Source of the DNA: Bradysia coprophila
Lineage: Eukaryota; Arthropoda; Insecta; Diptera; Sciaridae
DNA length: 64,000 bases
NCBI RefSeq assembly: GCF_014529535.1
Contig: NW_023503376.1
Coordinates: forward strand, 5,715,716-5,779,715
Direction of reading: 5' to 3'
The position numbers and the translations under genes were made by a program. Shown piece after piece: positions 12,620 to 24,590 of this stretch. The notes beneath the pieces are model-generated. The model did not search any database. It saw only the letters and a list, made by a program, of their open reading frames with translations, and was not told the origin of the DNA. The first letter of the stretch is position 1. Each line of letters starts with the position of its first letter.

Positions 12620-13190
12620 CTATGTCTACGTTTTTCCTATGCCCTAACAAAACCATCACATTTTCGCTGTTCCTTCACTCGATCCCTAAGAATCGGATGT
12701 TTTTTTTTTCACGATGCCATCAGACTTTGAATTGAAAGAATAAATTTAATAATGAAGCCTGAGAATATTTATTTTTACAAGAACTTGGCCGTTCGCTAAA
12801 ATCAAACCATCTCAACTATTTCATCTGAAACCAACCTCAAAATCTGTTACCTTATCAATTTATAAAAATAATCAAAAGAAAACAGCACGACTTACCTACA
12901 CTGGTACACTGTTTGATGAATGAAAATCCATTACCTTCTGTATGTTCAAGTGAACAACAGAATTTGAATTCTTCTTTTCAAATTCAAGTGAATTATGTTT
13001 CGTGATTTCAGTGATCTGTTACAACGTGTAGAGTTGCATGCATTTCTTGTTATCTATCCAATGCTCTTCTCGTGAATGCCGTATGCCGTACTGAACATTG
13101 TGTGCGACATTATGTGCATTTATAGTCAGGTTGGAATGCAATGAAAAGTTTACTTACCTCTATTGTACTTTTGCATCTTGCTTGGCTCTG
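12620..13190. other. Intergenic DNA upstream of the lipase; possible orphan signal peptide
   Basis: No complete gene. A short frame from ATG 13141 reads MKSLLTSIVLLHLAWL and then stops at 13189-13191. It looks like a signal peptide and lies one base out of frame with the likely lipase exon 1 (see the lipase entry and findings). Confidence 0.45.
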
Positions 13191-14597
13191 ATGGGCTCTT
13201 TATTTAACAGTATGCAGAGCTAACTTGAAAATTTAAGAACCAAATAGATTCTTCAAGTGACCACGGTCACAGATGTAAATCGTTTGATGATTTACACTAA
13301 TGCCTTTTTCGACCATTTAACATGTCGTTACAGCCAAAATTGCTGCATCAGATGAGTCACCTACCAGTCGAACATTCCCGTTTGCAGGTTTTGGAAAATG
13401 CTACGTCACAGCAAAAGAATGTCCTAACAAGAACGTAACGTTTTTCTTGTACACTCGGTAAAGCTTGAACCAAAATCTCAAAACAGAAATTAATTGTTAT
13501 TGGTCGGCAGATCAACAGAAACGGAGCCACACCAACTCGATGTTGGACGTCCCGAAACAGTTAAGCAAGCAGTCTTTGTAAAGGACAGACCATTGATTGT
13601 TATAATCCATGGTTTTACGGGCCATAAAGACTTTTCGCCCAATCCAGAGATTCGGCCTGGTAAAATTCGGATCCTTTTCCGGGAAGCTTTGAAATTGATT
13701 TTCTTTCATTTCCACAAAAGCGTACTTTAAGCATGCTGACTATAACATAATATCTGTTGATTATCATCCGCTTGCACCAGAACCATGTTACGTTCAGGCT
13801 GTTCAAAATTTACCAACTGTGGGAAATTGTACTGCTCAATTAATCGACTACTTAATTCAAGAGAAATTCTTCAAGTTGGACGACATTCATGTGATAGGGT
13901 TAGCAGACATGTAACAAGTAAATTTCCAACGAGGAGGTAAAACGACGGATTCACATTTTTAGATTTAGTCTCGGGGCACAGACTGCGGGCATGGTCGCAG
14001 GTTTCATCAAATCTGGCAAATTGAAGAGGATAACCGGTTTGGATCCAGCGAAACCACTATTCATATTTGCCAACAACAATCGCAAACTGGGACAAGATGA
14101 CGCTGAATTTGTTGACGTTATTCATACGGATGTTCTGCAAAGAGGCGTTCTAGCACCCTGTGGACACGCAGACTTTTATGTAAACGGCGGTATCGCGCAG
14201 CACGGATGCGAAAAAGAAAAATGTAAGTTCTACCTTTTCGGTTGGCAAGAGGACACTGTGAAAAAATGTTTTGCATAAAAATATCTTAAGCGCCAGGAGG
14301 CTGCAATCATGACAGAGCACCAGCATACTACGCGGAATCCATTAGTTCGAAGACAGGCTTTTGGGCCTATAAATGTAAAGATTGGATGCAATGGGCATTT
14401 GGCTTCTGTACGCCAAAAAGTTCAACGGAGCTAGCGCTTATGGGAGCACATGCTTCAAAAGAGTAAGTTCAGTAACTGATCTGCATTCATCATTTTGTCA
14501 TCGATAAATTTTCAGTGCACGAGGTAGTTATTTCCTTGACGCAAATAGTCAACCACCGTATGCACAGGGAGTATTCCGTGAGTTTAGTGAAGAGTGA
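13191..14597 (+). CDS. Insect neutral lipase / phospholipase A1-like, multi-exon
   Basis: Secreted-type lipase of the pancreatic lipase superfamily, which hydrolyses glycerolipid esters, probably extracellularly or in the gut. Exons inferred from reading frame and GT..AG sites: (13191-13209), 13334-13457, 13511-13659, 13721-13898, 13963-14222, 14291-14462, 14516-14597. The last six keep one frame and end at TGA, encoding 321 residues including the codon split with exon 1, which fits the family length. Family landmarks in order: CPNKNVTFFLYTR, LIVIIHGFTGHKDFS, HADYNIISVDYHPLA, the nucleophile elbow GFSLGAQ (Ser), the acid GLDPAKP (Asp) and the base CNHDRAPAYYAES (His). The triad is therefore intact. 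Introns are 53-68 nt except the first (~124 nt). The weak point is the 5' end: the 19-nt exon 1 from ATG 13191 has the right phase but gives no signal peptide, while a hydrophobic leader at 13141-13188 is one base out of frame. The gene may have a 5' frameshift or an unseen first exon. Confidence 0.85.
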
Positions 14598-14736
14598 TAG
14601 AAGATATGGGAGATCGTGGAGAGGTCATCGATGTTTTGTACGGAATTTTTCAATTAAGAAATGATAATTTAGACACAGATCATGTTTGATAAAGTTGTGT
14701 AAACTTAGCACGGTTTTCATTAAACATTTATCAGAA

Positions 14737-14742
14737 AATAAA
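14737..14742 (+). terminator. Polyadenylation signal of the lipase gene
   Basis: AATAAA 140 bases after the lipase stop codon and before any other feature. Confidence 0.55.
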
Positions 14743-15785
14743 CGGTCATTGGGCGAGACGACTCTAGTTGCAGTACAGTGAATTTTGTTGGCTAAAAGAA
14801 AATTTCCTTGTATTCAAAGTACAACGCTAAGTCTGGTTTAAAATACTTCATCAAAAAAAGAGGAAATTCGTGACAATGACAGTGGATGTCAGTGTAATTT
14901 AGACATAAATTTTCTGCAGCTGTTTTCCTGCTGGGTCACTTATACAGGTGATATAGTGACTAGCACGCGTGTGGTATTAATAAAACCGTATAAGCACGCA
15001 TAAGCAGTTTTGTTTGTTTGAGTGGACTAGCTGATAAACAGCTGAAACAAAACATGCCTAAATTTGACTGGAGACCCCTGTAATGAAATTTGTAAATTCC
15101 ATCGCCGCCTCTTCGTTTTGTTACTATCTTTGAAATCATTTTCCAAAAAATATAACTCACGCGCTATTATTCCCTAAAATTACAAAAAAAATCCTTAAAT
15201 TTCCCTAAAGTTTTTGAATTCTGATTTCTCTTAAATACCATCCGAACGAAATTAATTTAGCTCAAGAACAACTGAAAACACCATAAGAACACGTAAAAAC
15301 GTTACGGAAAAATTCGGGAAATTCTCGTAAAATAGACGCTGAGTCAGCCTGTCTTCAAGCTCAACAATGTTGCAGAGGTGAAAACTGATATACTTTCAAT
15401 AGTGAAACGACTTGGTTCATTTTAAAATTGCCGTAGAACAATAAGAGATGTGTGATTTGCGCTCTTTATAATTGGAAGAATTAGTTTTTATATATGATGG
15501 CACAAATAGTTTGAACAGTACGTTACGGGGAAAAAATATTTTTAAGCGCAGGTAATGTTATTAGCTCTTTACGTTTGCAGAGCTAAAAAAAAAAACTGAA
15601 AAGAAAATCAATGAAAAACAAAACTGTGTGGGTTAATTAAATGTTTGCATTTTCTACCTGATCTGAAGGGTTGAACAATGTAAAGTTGAAAAGTACACTA
15701 CTCACGATGTAAATTGTTAATGTAAAGTTTTCATAATAATTCTTGGAACAACATTTTAATTAATTCGACTATCATGCAGAGTATA
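14743..15785. other. Intergenic DNA, no gene seen
   Basis: AT-rich. About 15160-15343 holds degenerate GGAAATTC/CCCTAAA-like filling similar to the inside of the small hAT-like elements at 8217 and 26152, but the ends are too weak to call an element. Confidence 0.45.
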
Positions 15786-15927
15786 CAGTGCCGGACTGGC
15801 TCAAAAAAGCCTTTCGGACGTTATATGAAGAAATTTTTCAAAAGGCCTTTCGTTGTCATTTATCCATACAAAAATCAAAAGGCCCTTCGGGAATCGCCCC
15901 AACGCCCATAGGACCAGTCCGGCACTG
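15786..15927. mobile_element. hAT-like MITE, 142 bp
   Basis: The ends are CAGTGCCGGACTGGC and its inverse AGTCCGGCACTG. The flanks AGAGTATA and AGAATATA form an 8-bp target duplication with one mismatch. The interior contains AAAAGGCC(C/T)TTCG motifs. It is the short relative of the 20896-22161 element and encodes nothing. Confidence 0.85.
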
Positions 15928-16099
15928 AGAATATAATAGGGTGTGGCGTTTCATTTTTTTTTTAAATTAGCTTCATGGTCATCCCGAGGCTCGGGCCGAG
16001 CTCGTGATAATTGTTCAATACTCTGAAGTGGTTTTTACTTTTTATGTTTTCTATGTTAAAAACCCGAAGCAAAAAATAAAATAAACAAAATTACAGACG

Positions 16100-16310
16100 G
16101 ATGTTCACTTGTTATCGACGATGACGACAAAAATAAACGACGGGTAATGGCTAGTACGATTTTATATATTAAAATAAGGAAAAAATGCATGTTAGATGAA
16201 GTGAAGTAGTAGATTTGACGTCGACTTCTTAAAATGTGTTAAATCAAAAGAAGTAATAGACCCGATATAAATCCTGCTGTACTGCTGATATTCTTACTGT
16301 CTGTGACGGG
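16100..16310 (+). repeat. E1 dispersed repeat copy
   Basis: Contains TTGTTATCGACGATGACGAC, GAAGTAGTAGATTTGACGTC and AAAGAAGTAATAGACCCGAT. It directly abuts the truncated 5' side of the reverse transcriptase element. Confidence 0.6.
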
Positions 16311-16380
16311 TTTCGGTGATTTTAACATAAATTTTCTACAAATACGGTAGGTGCAGACTTATGTCAAGTGCAAAAAATAA

Positions 16381-18180
16381 CATTATGTGAATTTCCGACA
16401 TTCATCGACCAAAGTGCTAGTCAAACTGGACTTCAAGAACGCGTATAACGAAATGGAGAGGCATCCCATGCTACAATCAGTCAAGGATAAATGTCCCGAA
16501 ATATTCCCATTCATGAGACAGTGCTACGAGCAACCCACATGGCTGTCGTTTGGCGATTTCACAATGTTATCTCAAAGGGGCTGTCAACAGGGTGACCCGT
16601 GCGGCCCAGCGGTGTTTTGCCTCGGAATTCAAGACATGATCGAAAGCCTAGAAGCCGAATTCAACATTTGGTATATGGATGACGGCACGATCGGCGGCAC
16701 CCCGGAAGTGGTAATTAAAGACCTACAAACAGTCATAACGAAGTCGGCCGAAGTCGGTCTTCAGCTAAACTTTGCAAAATGTGAGGTCAAGATTTTGGGA
16801 GTCACTGACTTGGCTGAGCGCGCCCACATCCTGCAAACTCTCAACCAAATTGCACCAGGAATCGTCGAGCGTCCGGACGACATCGAATTGTTGGGCTCCC
16901 CACTGACAATTTCAGGAATTCGATCGGCAATTCAGCGAAAGCTGAACAAACTTAGAACAATGGTCGGTCGTATGGAAAAATTGAATTCGCACCACTCGTA
17001 CTGCTTGCTCCGTAGTTCGCTGTCCATCCCACAGCTCAACTATCTGCTCCGAACGACGCCGTGTTGGAACGCTCTAACCGAACTAGAGGAATACGACCGA
17101 ACACTGAAAGCAGCAATGGAAAGAATAGTGAATTGCCGTTTTGCCGGTAACTCATGGGACGAAGCAACTTTGCCAGTCAAATTGGGCGGACTGGGCCTGA
17201 GAAACGCCACTAACCTATGCTACTCTAGTTTTTTGGGATCAGTTCATTCAGTCACGGACTTGGTAGGCAGCATCGTTCCGTCGTTTTCATTATCGTCGGA
17301 CATCCCAGCAGTCGAAGCATTGGGCGCATGGGCGTCAATATCTCAGTCGGACTTTCCACCCGAATCTGACCGAAAATTCCAACATAAATGGGACTTAGCA
17401 TTGTGTTCAAGACAACAGCACGACTTATCGGAGAAATGTTCGTCCGTCACATCAAAGGCACGTCTATTAGCAAACATCGGCAGCGAAGCGGGCGCATGGC
17501 TCAACGCATTTCCGTTTTCATCGCTCGGCACCTTGCTGGACGACCAATCGTTTAGAATCGCCGTATCACTACGTTTGGGACTTCCACTGTGCGTACCACA
17601 TACTTGCGTTTGCGGTGTTCAAGTGGATGAGTTGGGCCTCCACGGATTGAGTTGCAAATACAGTGCCGGTCGATACGCAAGACACGCAATTGTCAACGAT
17701 TTACTTAAACGAGCTCTAGTCACCAGCAAAGTGCCAGCAATGCTCGAACCGACTGGATGTAATCGGTCTGATGACAAAAAACCGGACGGGCTCACACTAG
17801 TGCCTTGGCACAACGGAAAACCACTGGTGTGGGACTTCACTTGTGCAGACACTCTTGCCCGGTCGTACGTCAGTGGCAATTCGAGAAAAGCAGGTCACGC
17901 CGCCCGGAAACGTGAGGCGCACAAGCTATGGTTGTATCGTAATTTGGTGCAGAACTTCCATGTCGTTCCAGTATGCATCGAGACATTGGGCACGGTCGGT
18001 GAAGCCGGATTAAAACTGATTCGGCGTATCGGTGAGTTGCTACAAAACATTACGGGGGAAAAACGTTCCACGAGTTTCCTTATGCAACGGATTAGTGTCG
18101 CCATACAGAGAGGGAATGCTGCGGCCGTCTTGGGCACAATCCCAGCGGACACTAATTTAGAGGAGATTTATTATTTGTGA
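16381..18180 (+). CDS. Retroelement polyprotein fragment: reverse transcriptase + CCHC + PD..D nuclease-like domain
   Basis: An open frame of ~600 codons with no internal stop. Residues here count from the GTG at 16387. RT motif A is VKLDFKNAYNE (Asp ~15), followed by GCQQGDPCGPAVFCLGI and motif C WYMDDGTIGG (YMDD ~96-99). The fingers upstream of motif A are missing, so this copy cannot make a working RT. After a ~300-residue thumb/linker come CVCG..LGLHGLSC (C407, C409, H419, C423) and then KKPDGLT (Asp ~467) and VWDFTCADT (Asp ~483). This CCHC-then-PD..D order resembles the C-terminal restriction-like endonuclease of R2/R4-type non-LTR elements. The RT motifs, however, do not look like typical R2, and I cannot name the clade. 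There is no ATG at the true 5' edge: GTG 16387 is only the first available codon. The intact frame suggests a fairly recent insertion. Confidence 0.85.
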   Translation, partial: HYVNFRHSSTKVLVKLDFKNAYNEMERHPMLQSVKDKCPEIFPFMRQCYEQPTWLSFGDFTMLSQRGCQQGDPCGPAVFCLGIQDMIESLEAEFNIWYMDDGTIGGTPEVVIKDLQTVITKSAEVGLQLNFAKCEVKILGVTDLAERAHILQTLNQIAPGIVERPDDIELLGSPLTISGIRSAIQRKLNKLRTMVGRMEKLNSHHSYCLLRSSLSIPQLNYLLRTTPCWNALTELEEYDRTLKAAMERIVNCRFAGNSWDEATLPVKLGGLGLRNATNLCYSSFLGSVHSVTDLVGSIVPSFSLSSDIPAVEALGAWASISQSDFPPESDRKFQHKWDLALCSRQQHDLSEKCSSVTSKARLLANIGSEAGAWLNAFPFSSLGTLLDDQSFRIAVSLRLGLPLCVPHTCVCGVQVDELGLHGLSCKYSAGRYARHAIVNDLLKRALVTSKVPAMLEPTGCNRSDDKKPDGLTLVPWHNGKPLVWDFTCADTLARSYVSGNSRKAGHAARKREAHKLWLYRNLVQNFHVVPVCIETLGTVGEAGLKLIRRIGELLQNITGEKRSTSFLMQRISVAIQRGNAAAVLGTIPADTNLEEIYYL

Positions 18181-18328
18181 TTCCCATTCCAATTCTTCCT
18201 TTCTCCCGTTTTGACCTAGTCATTTTTAAGAGTGAAATTTTTCTAAATTAATTTTAAGCGTGGCGATTCAATCGTCTTGTGATATCTGTTTTGTGATTTT
18301 TATAAATTGTAAGTCTGAATCTTCGATT

Positions 18329-18334
18329 AATAAA
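18329..18334 (+). terminator. Polyadenylation signal of the RT element
   Basis: AATAAA about 150 bases after the stop of the retroelement frame. Confidence 0.5.
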
Positions 18335-18380
18335 CACGTATTTATGAAAACCTCGATTTTAGTTATATTTTTCATGACTA

Positions 18381-18463
18381 GGTATAAAAAGGTGAAAAGT
18401 AGAGTTTTCGTGTGAATTTTGTTGATCCGAGGCGTAGCCAAACTTTTCATCTTTTTAACCCGA
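18381..18463 (-). repeat. Foldback element H3 copy, partly deleted
   Basis: Reads GGTGAAAAGTAGAGTTTTCG, then GATCCGAGGCGTAGCCAAAC, then CTTTTCATCTTTTTAACCC. Compared with the copies at 55028-55127 and 55494-55597, part of the second stem is missing. It is followed by GGATTTTACATGCTGAGTGC, a flank that also recurs near other hairpin elements. Confidence 0.6.
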
Positions 18464-18739
18464 GTTGTGTAATATGGATTTTACATGCTGAGTGCGTCGA
18501 AAGTAGTACTTAACTCTATGATTACTAACGGTATTATTAAAATCTCCAACCCCTTAATCTATTGATGACTCTACTTTTGCTTTGGCTTAGCCCAACCGTT
18601 GCGTTAATTTTTGAAATCCTCCTTACATCTAAGTCTGTTAAATCCTTAGAAACATCTGATTAGATATTCCTTTCAGTTTGTTTACCCACAAATTCACGGA
18701 ATTATCCTCATAATATATGCCTTGAAGTACCAGATTTAA

Positions 18740-18925
18740 ACTGTTACAGACGTCAAGCATATGATCAGTATTATTGATCAGGTTGATTTCAAATCTTGTA
18801 CTTCATTTTTTTAACATGCATTTTACTATATAAAGGTTCGTATTACCCAGAGCGTGTCATTGTTTTTGTCGTCGTTATCGATAACACATGAATAGCCGTA
18901 TGTGACAGGTTAAGTGTTCTAAGTA
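18740..18925 (+). repeat. E1 dispersed repeat copy
   Basis: Direct copy of the 8498-8720 sequence, with a deletion of ~30 bp after TCAGTATTATT. Confidence 0.75.
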
Positions 18926-20887
18926 ACCGAATTTGTTGAATTTAATAAATTGGCAAAAGGTCGCTAACATTGTTAGCTCCAATTGAAAACCTTCGGCGAT
19001 ATTGTCAGTTTCCCCATTTTTTAGGCTAAAATGGTACAGCTGATGGTGGTTCACTTTTTGCAAACGGTGTTGTGTAAAAGTAAAGAGTAAAAGATTTTCT
19101 ATTATACACGACACTTTATTTTAATCAAACGAAGTAATAGATGCCGTGTTATTATATATTGTGATAGGCCTGCCGTTTCCGAAAGGTTACCAAGATTTTA
19201 ATTCGAAAATCCAGTCGATTTTTGCAGGCCTTAATGACGACCATACCTATAGCAACAACAAAAAATTTGAACAAAAAGATTTTAACCAAAGAAAAAACCT
19301 TTAAATTTTGTAATTCTATTCTTAGCTCATCAATATTTTCGTCGAAAACTTTACGTCTAAAAATGGAAATGTATCATAGACAAATTAACAAATTTCTTAA
19401 AAAAAAGGTAAATGTTTTCACACAGCGATTTCTTATCGTATGTCCCTCCGTGTCACACTTGTTTATCCACTCGTCGATGGCAATTAGTCTTAATTAATGA
19501 CTGGCATCAAACAAAAAAATTTCGTTGAGAAAAAAGAGCCAATTTTATTGTTCCAAAGGTGACTTTATTGCGCCATAACTTTATATTATAGTGATGTTAG
19601 TTGACTTGACAATGGCAAATTTTTGTTTATTCAAAAGGTGATATTTATTACACCATATCCAAGATCGCTGGTTTGATAAGTTTTTGATTTAAAATTGAAA
19701 AATTGTTTTTTGTTTAGAATTTTGAGATTCTTTTCTTTTTTTTGGTTTTGGTTTTGTTTCTTCTCTCAATCATTTTAAATTACGTCAGTAAACTAAACAT
19801 GAATTTCGCTGTGTTATTTTCTATCACAATTTTCGTCGTGTCAATGATGAGATGAAGATCATAAAGTTTGATGATATATCCGGTTTTTATGAATGAAGTG
19901 GATTATATAGCGTTACAGTTGTGCTCGTTTCCATATTATCGTCAGGTGGCTGTTTGTTGTTCTGCTAAAATGAAAAACATAAAAGCATAAATAAAACATC
20001 CCTTTATAAGCACACACACTCACACCTAAAATAATGGGGTGCTATGGATGAACACAATGTACGCTGTTAATACGTATCCAAGAAGAGTATACCATAAATC
20101 ACCGTACAGGCGTAGTTTGGCTTTAATTTTATTTAGAGTTTTATGTTCGTACTTTCACTCTTCAATTTTCAGCAAATTCTGATGATTGACAATAAGGGAT
20201 AGAGGCAGAGGCAAATTGAGGGTTTGTTTAATATAAACTTGAATTTTTAAATGAAACTTTTATTTTGTTGTCCCAGAGAAAGAGGACCGTGTGTATGTTG
20301 TAAAAGCCAATCGCTCGTTCATACACAATGGAAAACTCTCTGGCAATATGTCTGAAGTGTGTCGTCTATTATTTTAGAAAACCTAAATTCTCAACTTTTC
20401 GGTTCGGGTTCGCCTAAAAACCATCAAAGATTGTCAAGATTGTCCAATGGGCAAAAAAAAAAAACATTTAACAAAGAAAAACATGCTTGAAGTGGTCTGC
20501 ACAGCTTCTTTTTCACTTCTTTTTTCTAATAGAAAAATTTGCATGTTTTCGACACTTCTATCGTTTTCGTAACATGTTTGGATTGTGTGCATACGTATCA
20601 GATCCGACAGAGACTTGAATTTATTTCTTGAATGTTTGTTCGAGAAGAATGGATACTTCTTTTGTGTACACGGGTCTCTCCGTACCCACATTTCAAGTGC
20701 AACTCATGACCTTTTCTTTACAATTTGAATTATTTAAGCATCTCCATTATGCTAACCATCCTTTTTTCCGTTCGATGCGACATCAAAAGAAACTGTGTGA
20801 CTTCAAAAGATTTTTATTGAGAAAGTCTCCGTCAATTTTTATTCTTTCGATGATAAAGCCATACAAAGATTTCCACCTTACACTGCA
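18926..20887. other. Intergenic DNA, no gene seen
   Basis: AT-rich sequence. Open frames such as 19222-19497 are lysine/phenylalanine-rich and give no recognisable protein. The block GAAGTAATAGATGCCG near 19127 is a fragment of E1. Confidence 0.5.
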
Positions 20888-20895
20888 TGAATGGC

Positions 20896-22161
20896 CAGGC
20901 CCGGACTGGCTCAAAAAAGCCCTTCGGGGAAAAAGTCAAAAGGCCCTTCCATTCGGGCGACTTTTTCCAATTAGGCCCTCGATTCTTATGATTGAAAATT
21001 TTGTGTAATTTCCACAGTGTAAGTGAATCACACAGTTCCGCCACATCACACGAACAATTGGGACATTTGCCTAGGGCGCAGCGATTTGGCGGTGCAAAAT
21101 TTTAAAAGAAAAAAAAAGATTGTGGAAATAGCTCAAAGAAACATTTTCGAGGGGAATTTAAAAAGTTTTTTTTATTTTTAAAAGCGAAAAAAAGGCTGCA
21201 ATTTAAAAATGTACAACCAACGACAAATTTATTTACCAAATTTCGCTTTGTGTTATTTTTCTTTGAATTCCAATCGAAATTTTCCTACTGAGACCTTTCT
21301 CTCAATTTTTTCTTCGATTTCCAATCGACATTTTTCTACTGAAGCCTTTCTGTTGACTTTTCTTCGAATTCCAAACAAAATTTTCCTACTGAGGCCTTTC
21401 TCTCAATTTTTTCTTCGATTTCCTACTGAGGCATTTCTCTCAATTTTTTCTTAGATTTCCTACTGAGGCCTTTCTGTTAATTTTTCTTCGATTTCCAAAC
21501 AAAATTTTCCTACTGAGGCCTTTCTCTCAATTTTTTCTTAGATTTCCTACTGAGGCCTTTCTGTTAATTTTTCTTCGATTTCCAACCAAAATTTTCCTAC
21601 TGAGGCCTTTCTCTCAATTTTTTCTTCGATTTCCTACTGAGGCCTTTCTGTTAATTTTTTCTTAGATTTCCTACTGAGGCCTTTCTGTTAATTTTTCTTC
21701 GATTTCCAAACAAAATTTTCCTACTGAGGCCTTTCTCTCAATTTTTCTTCGATTTCCTACTGAGGCCTTTCTGTTAATTTTTTCTTCGATTTACAATCGA
21801 AATTTTCTTACTGAGGCATTTCTGGAAAACAAACAGAAAGGCCTCAGTGGAAAAATTTCGATTGGGAAACATAGAAAAAATTGAAAGAAAGGCCTCAGTA
21901 GGAAATCGAAGAAAAAATTGATGGAAATGCCTCAGTAGGAAAATTTTGATTGGAAATCGAAGAAAGAATTAACGGAAAGGCCTCAGTAAAAAAATTTCGA
22001 TAGGAAATTAAAGATTTTGTCTATGTTCGCTAAAATGGACTTCATTTGTTTGAACAATAAATGGCTGAAATTCAAAAAAGGCCTCGTCGGGACTTCGCTC
22101 GACTAAGGCAAAAGGCCCTTCGGGAATCGCCCGAACGCCCAGTATGGCCAGTCCGGGCCTG
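20896..22161. mobile_element. hAT-like element, 1.27 kb, carrying a satellite array
   Basis: The ends CAGGCCCGGACTGGC and GCCAGTCCGGGCCTG are perfect inverted repeats. The element is flanked by a perfect 8-bp duplication TGAATGGC (20888-20895 and 22162-22169). Subterminal AAAAGGCCCTTC and CTTCGGGAATCGCCC match the 142-bp element at 15786. The middle is filled by a tandem array (21270-22010). It encodes no transposase. Confidence 0.9.
21270..22010. repeat. Tandem array inside the hAT-like element
   Basis: Degenerate units of roughly 35-75 bp built from CCTACTGAGGCCTTTCT, (T)CAATTTTTTCTTCGATTT and optional CCAAACAAAATTTT. From about 21835 the same units appear in reverse orientation (GAAAGGCCTCAGTAGGAAAT). 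The array is therefore itself a giant inverted repeat with a short right arm. Confidence 0.85.
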
Positions 22162-22170
22162 TGAATGGCC

Positions 22171-23819
22171 CCATTTTTCTATATCGTGTTCCTCAATCAT
22201 CTGCGGTATTTATCTGAGGGTTTTTTTTGGTATAGGATTTTGACTTTCAGACTCCCTTCTGTTATTTTAGTCCAGAATTGTCAACAAACTGAGTTGTTTC
22301 TATTCAAAAGCATCTGATTTGATCGGTAAGCAATGTATTGATTTAACTTACCAGAAGCCTTTTGGCGTCCCCAACATTATATGCCATCGAAAAATCAATT
22401 ATTTGTATAACATAGTTGAGTTTGGAGATCCGAATGAAACCAGTCGCAATGCATGTATTATATACCATAGTCTCTGCAAGACAATGTTGAACAAATTAGT
22501 GTTAATGTTGTTTCCAGTAACAAAACGTTTTAGGTTTGATTGCGTCTGACAATACACATAATTCTAACTCTCCATCTCCATTCAACGAGCTTATGTTCTT
22601 AGCGAAAGTCTGAAGTTGAATAAAGGACACGCAATTTGTGGAATTGTAACATTTCATTCAGACACAATGTTCTACCAGACCGACACATAAGCACATGAAG
22701 CGAAATGATGAACTTTTATAAATATTTGACGACGACGGGTCTTTTTGCGTCCCATTTTAATTTAGCGATAGACAAACGAAAATAACAAATCGCCTTGAGA
22801 GCAAACACTTAGCACTTATTGGAAAGTTTCTGGAGCTTTTTTTTTCCTTCTTTTCGTTGTGATTTCGAAGCGTTGAGGGTATGGAATGGAAATGAAAACC
22901 AACAAACGATAGAAATAAAATTGCATTAATATTTATCGGATTGTTTCGTTTCGATAATATGACACATTTACTGTGATTGAAAAATAAAACAAAACCGAAC
23001 CACTGTTGGTGTGTGAACTGTATCACGGAATAACGAAAATATATTTACAAAATAAAATGGATTTCCTTTGAGATTTAACTCGATCCGGTATATAAATTGA
23101 TATTTATTGACAAGATATCCGATAATGTTTTTACAATCGGAATAATCTGTTCAATTTTGCTTTATGCTCGTTCACATAGCTAATACGGATTAAACGAACG
23201 CTTCTAGAACGCGCTTCACTATTATGGAATAGTGACGTAAATTTATCGTTTCTTTCTAAGCTTAAACAAACATTAAAAATTACGAAACCATTTTACTGCT
23301 CAACTCATATTTTAAACTCTTAATGTCGCTGTTGCGCTAGTTTATAAACTGCAGCAGATGTTTGAGTTATTTCAGTATTAATTGTCTACCCTTTTTGCAC
23401 CCCACTCCAATTTAACTCGATTTAATGGATTAATTTCCTTCAAAGCTTTCAGCTAATTTTTTAACAAAAAATCTCCGCACAGCCATGCTTCAAGCGAGTG
23501 AAGTGCAATCTACTAGTTCCCTTGACTGAAAGTCATGGGTCTTACTGATGATCGACGTTATGGCCCGACCCGAAGAAGAAGGCTGTATTCCCACTAGTCA
23601 AAACAAAAATTCGGAACCACATACGTACAGTGCGTTATGTGATTCTGATCGGTAAATGCGAAAAATCATGGGTGCGCGTTAGCATAGCGCCCGTGACGCA
23701 AGTCCTATTACTAGAAAAAATTTAAAAATTTTTTTTTTTCGTAGACTGCAGAACCATATATACAGCAAATATTGAAGTTCTACAATTCAAAGACAAATGA
23801 CTCCAAATTACCATTAAAA
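22171..23819. other. Intergenic DNA, no gene seen
   Basis: Unique AT-rich sequence without supported coding regions. Around 23660-23760 it carries GTGACGCAAGTCC and ATATATACAGCA, words that recur in the repeat family of 27400-27500. Confidence 0.5.
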
Positions 23820-24180
23820 AAATAGGCGTCCGTACGAGTTCAACGAGCTATCACACGTTCTTGCAGCTTAAAATTTGGCCACGCAAAAAATCTTCCAAGA
23901 AGCCCCATTTCCATACATTTTGGTCAATTTCAGTACTTTAAACGAAATGAAAAAATCCTACGTTACTTTGTTGGTCCGTCCGTCCGTCCGTCCGTCCGTC
24001 CGTCCGTGTTTCCTATCTTCTAAAGTCTTCTTTAGATTTTGTTGAAATTTTGGGAGTAGATTCTAGTCGTCATTCTAAGACATTCCAGAAAAAAAAAATG
24101 GTGGGAACCGGCCTCGTTTCGGAGCTAGGGCTCCTCGAAGTTCCCATATAGGCCCCATATAAGAACACCTTTATGTGTGT
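23820..24180. repeat. Dispersed repeat fragment with (TCCG)n microsatellite
   Basis: GAGTTCAACGAGCTATCACAC followed by TTAAAATTTGGCC recurs at about 27560-27605. A (TCCG)n run lies at 23975-24007. No open frame is preserved. Confidence 0.6.
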
Positions 24181-24279
24181 GTGTGTGGATGGGTAATGGG
24201 TATGGTAGAACAAATTTGTTCGGTTTTGGTATTTGGTAAGCTCTGCTCGCCGCAATTTTTTTCCCTAAATTTAGTATAT

Positions 24280-24560
24280 TTTCAATTTTTAAATTTTTTA
24301 AATTTTTTAAATTTTTTAAATTTTTCAAAATTTTTAATTTTTTTTACAAGTTTTTACATTTTTTAAATTTTTCAAAGTTTTTTAAATTTTTTAAATTTTT
24401 CAAAATTTTTAATTTTTTTTAAAATTTTTTACATTTTTCAAAATTTTTCAAAATTTTTCAAAATTTTTCAAACTTTTCAAAATTTTTCAAATTTTTCAAA
24501 TTTTTCAAATTTTTCAAATTTTTAACATTTTTTAATTTTCTTTTCAATTTTTCAATTTTT
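24280..24560. repeat. Low-complexity AAATTTTT tract
   Basis: About 280 bases of almost pure AAATTTTT/TCAAATTTTT repeats. Any open frames are compositional. Confidence 0.9.
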
Positions 24561-24590
24561 TTCAATCGACTAATTCTTCCAAAAGAACTG

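Larger units (their letters stand above)
16381..18345 (+). mobile_element. 5'-truncated retroelement with RT and nuclease-like domains
   Basis: Begins abruptly within a reverse transcriptase domain, just after an in-frame TAA at 16378-16380. It continues through one intact open frame to 18180 and ends after a ~160-bp 3' region containing AATAAA at 18329-18334. The coding part is visibly richer in GC than the surrounding DNA. A 5' truncation with an intact 3' part is the usual result of target-primed reverse transcription. Confidence 0.85.
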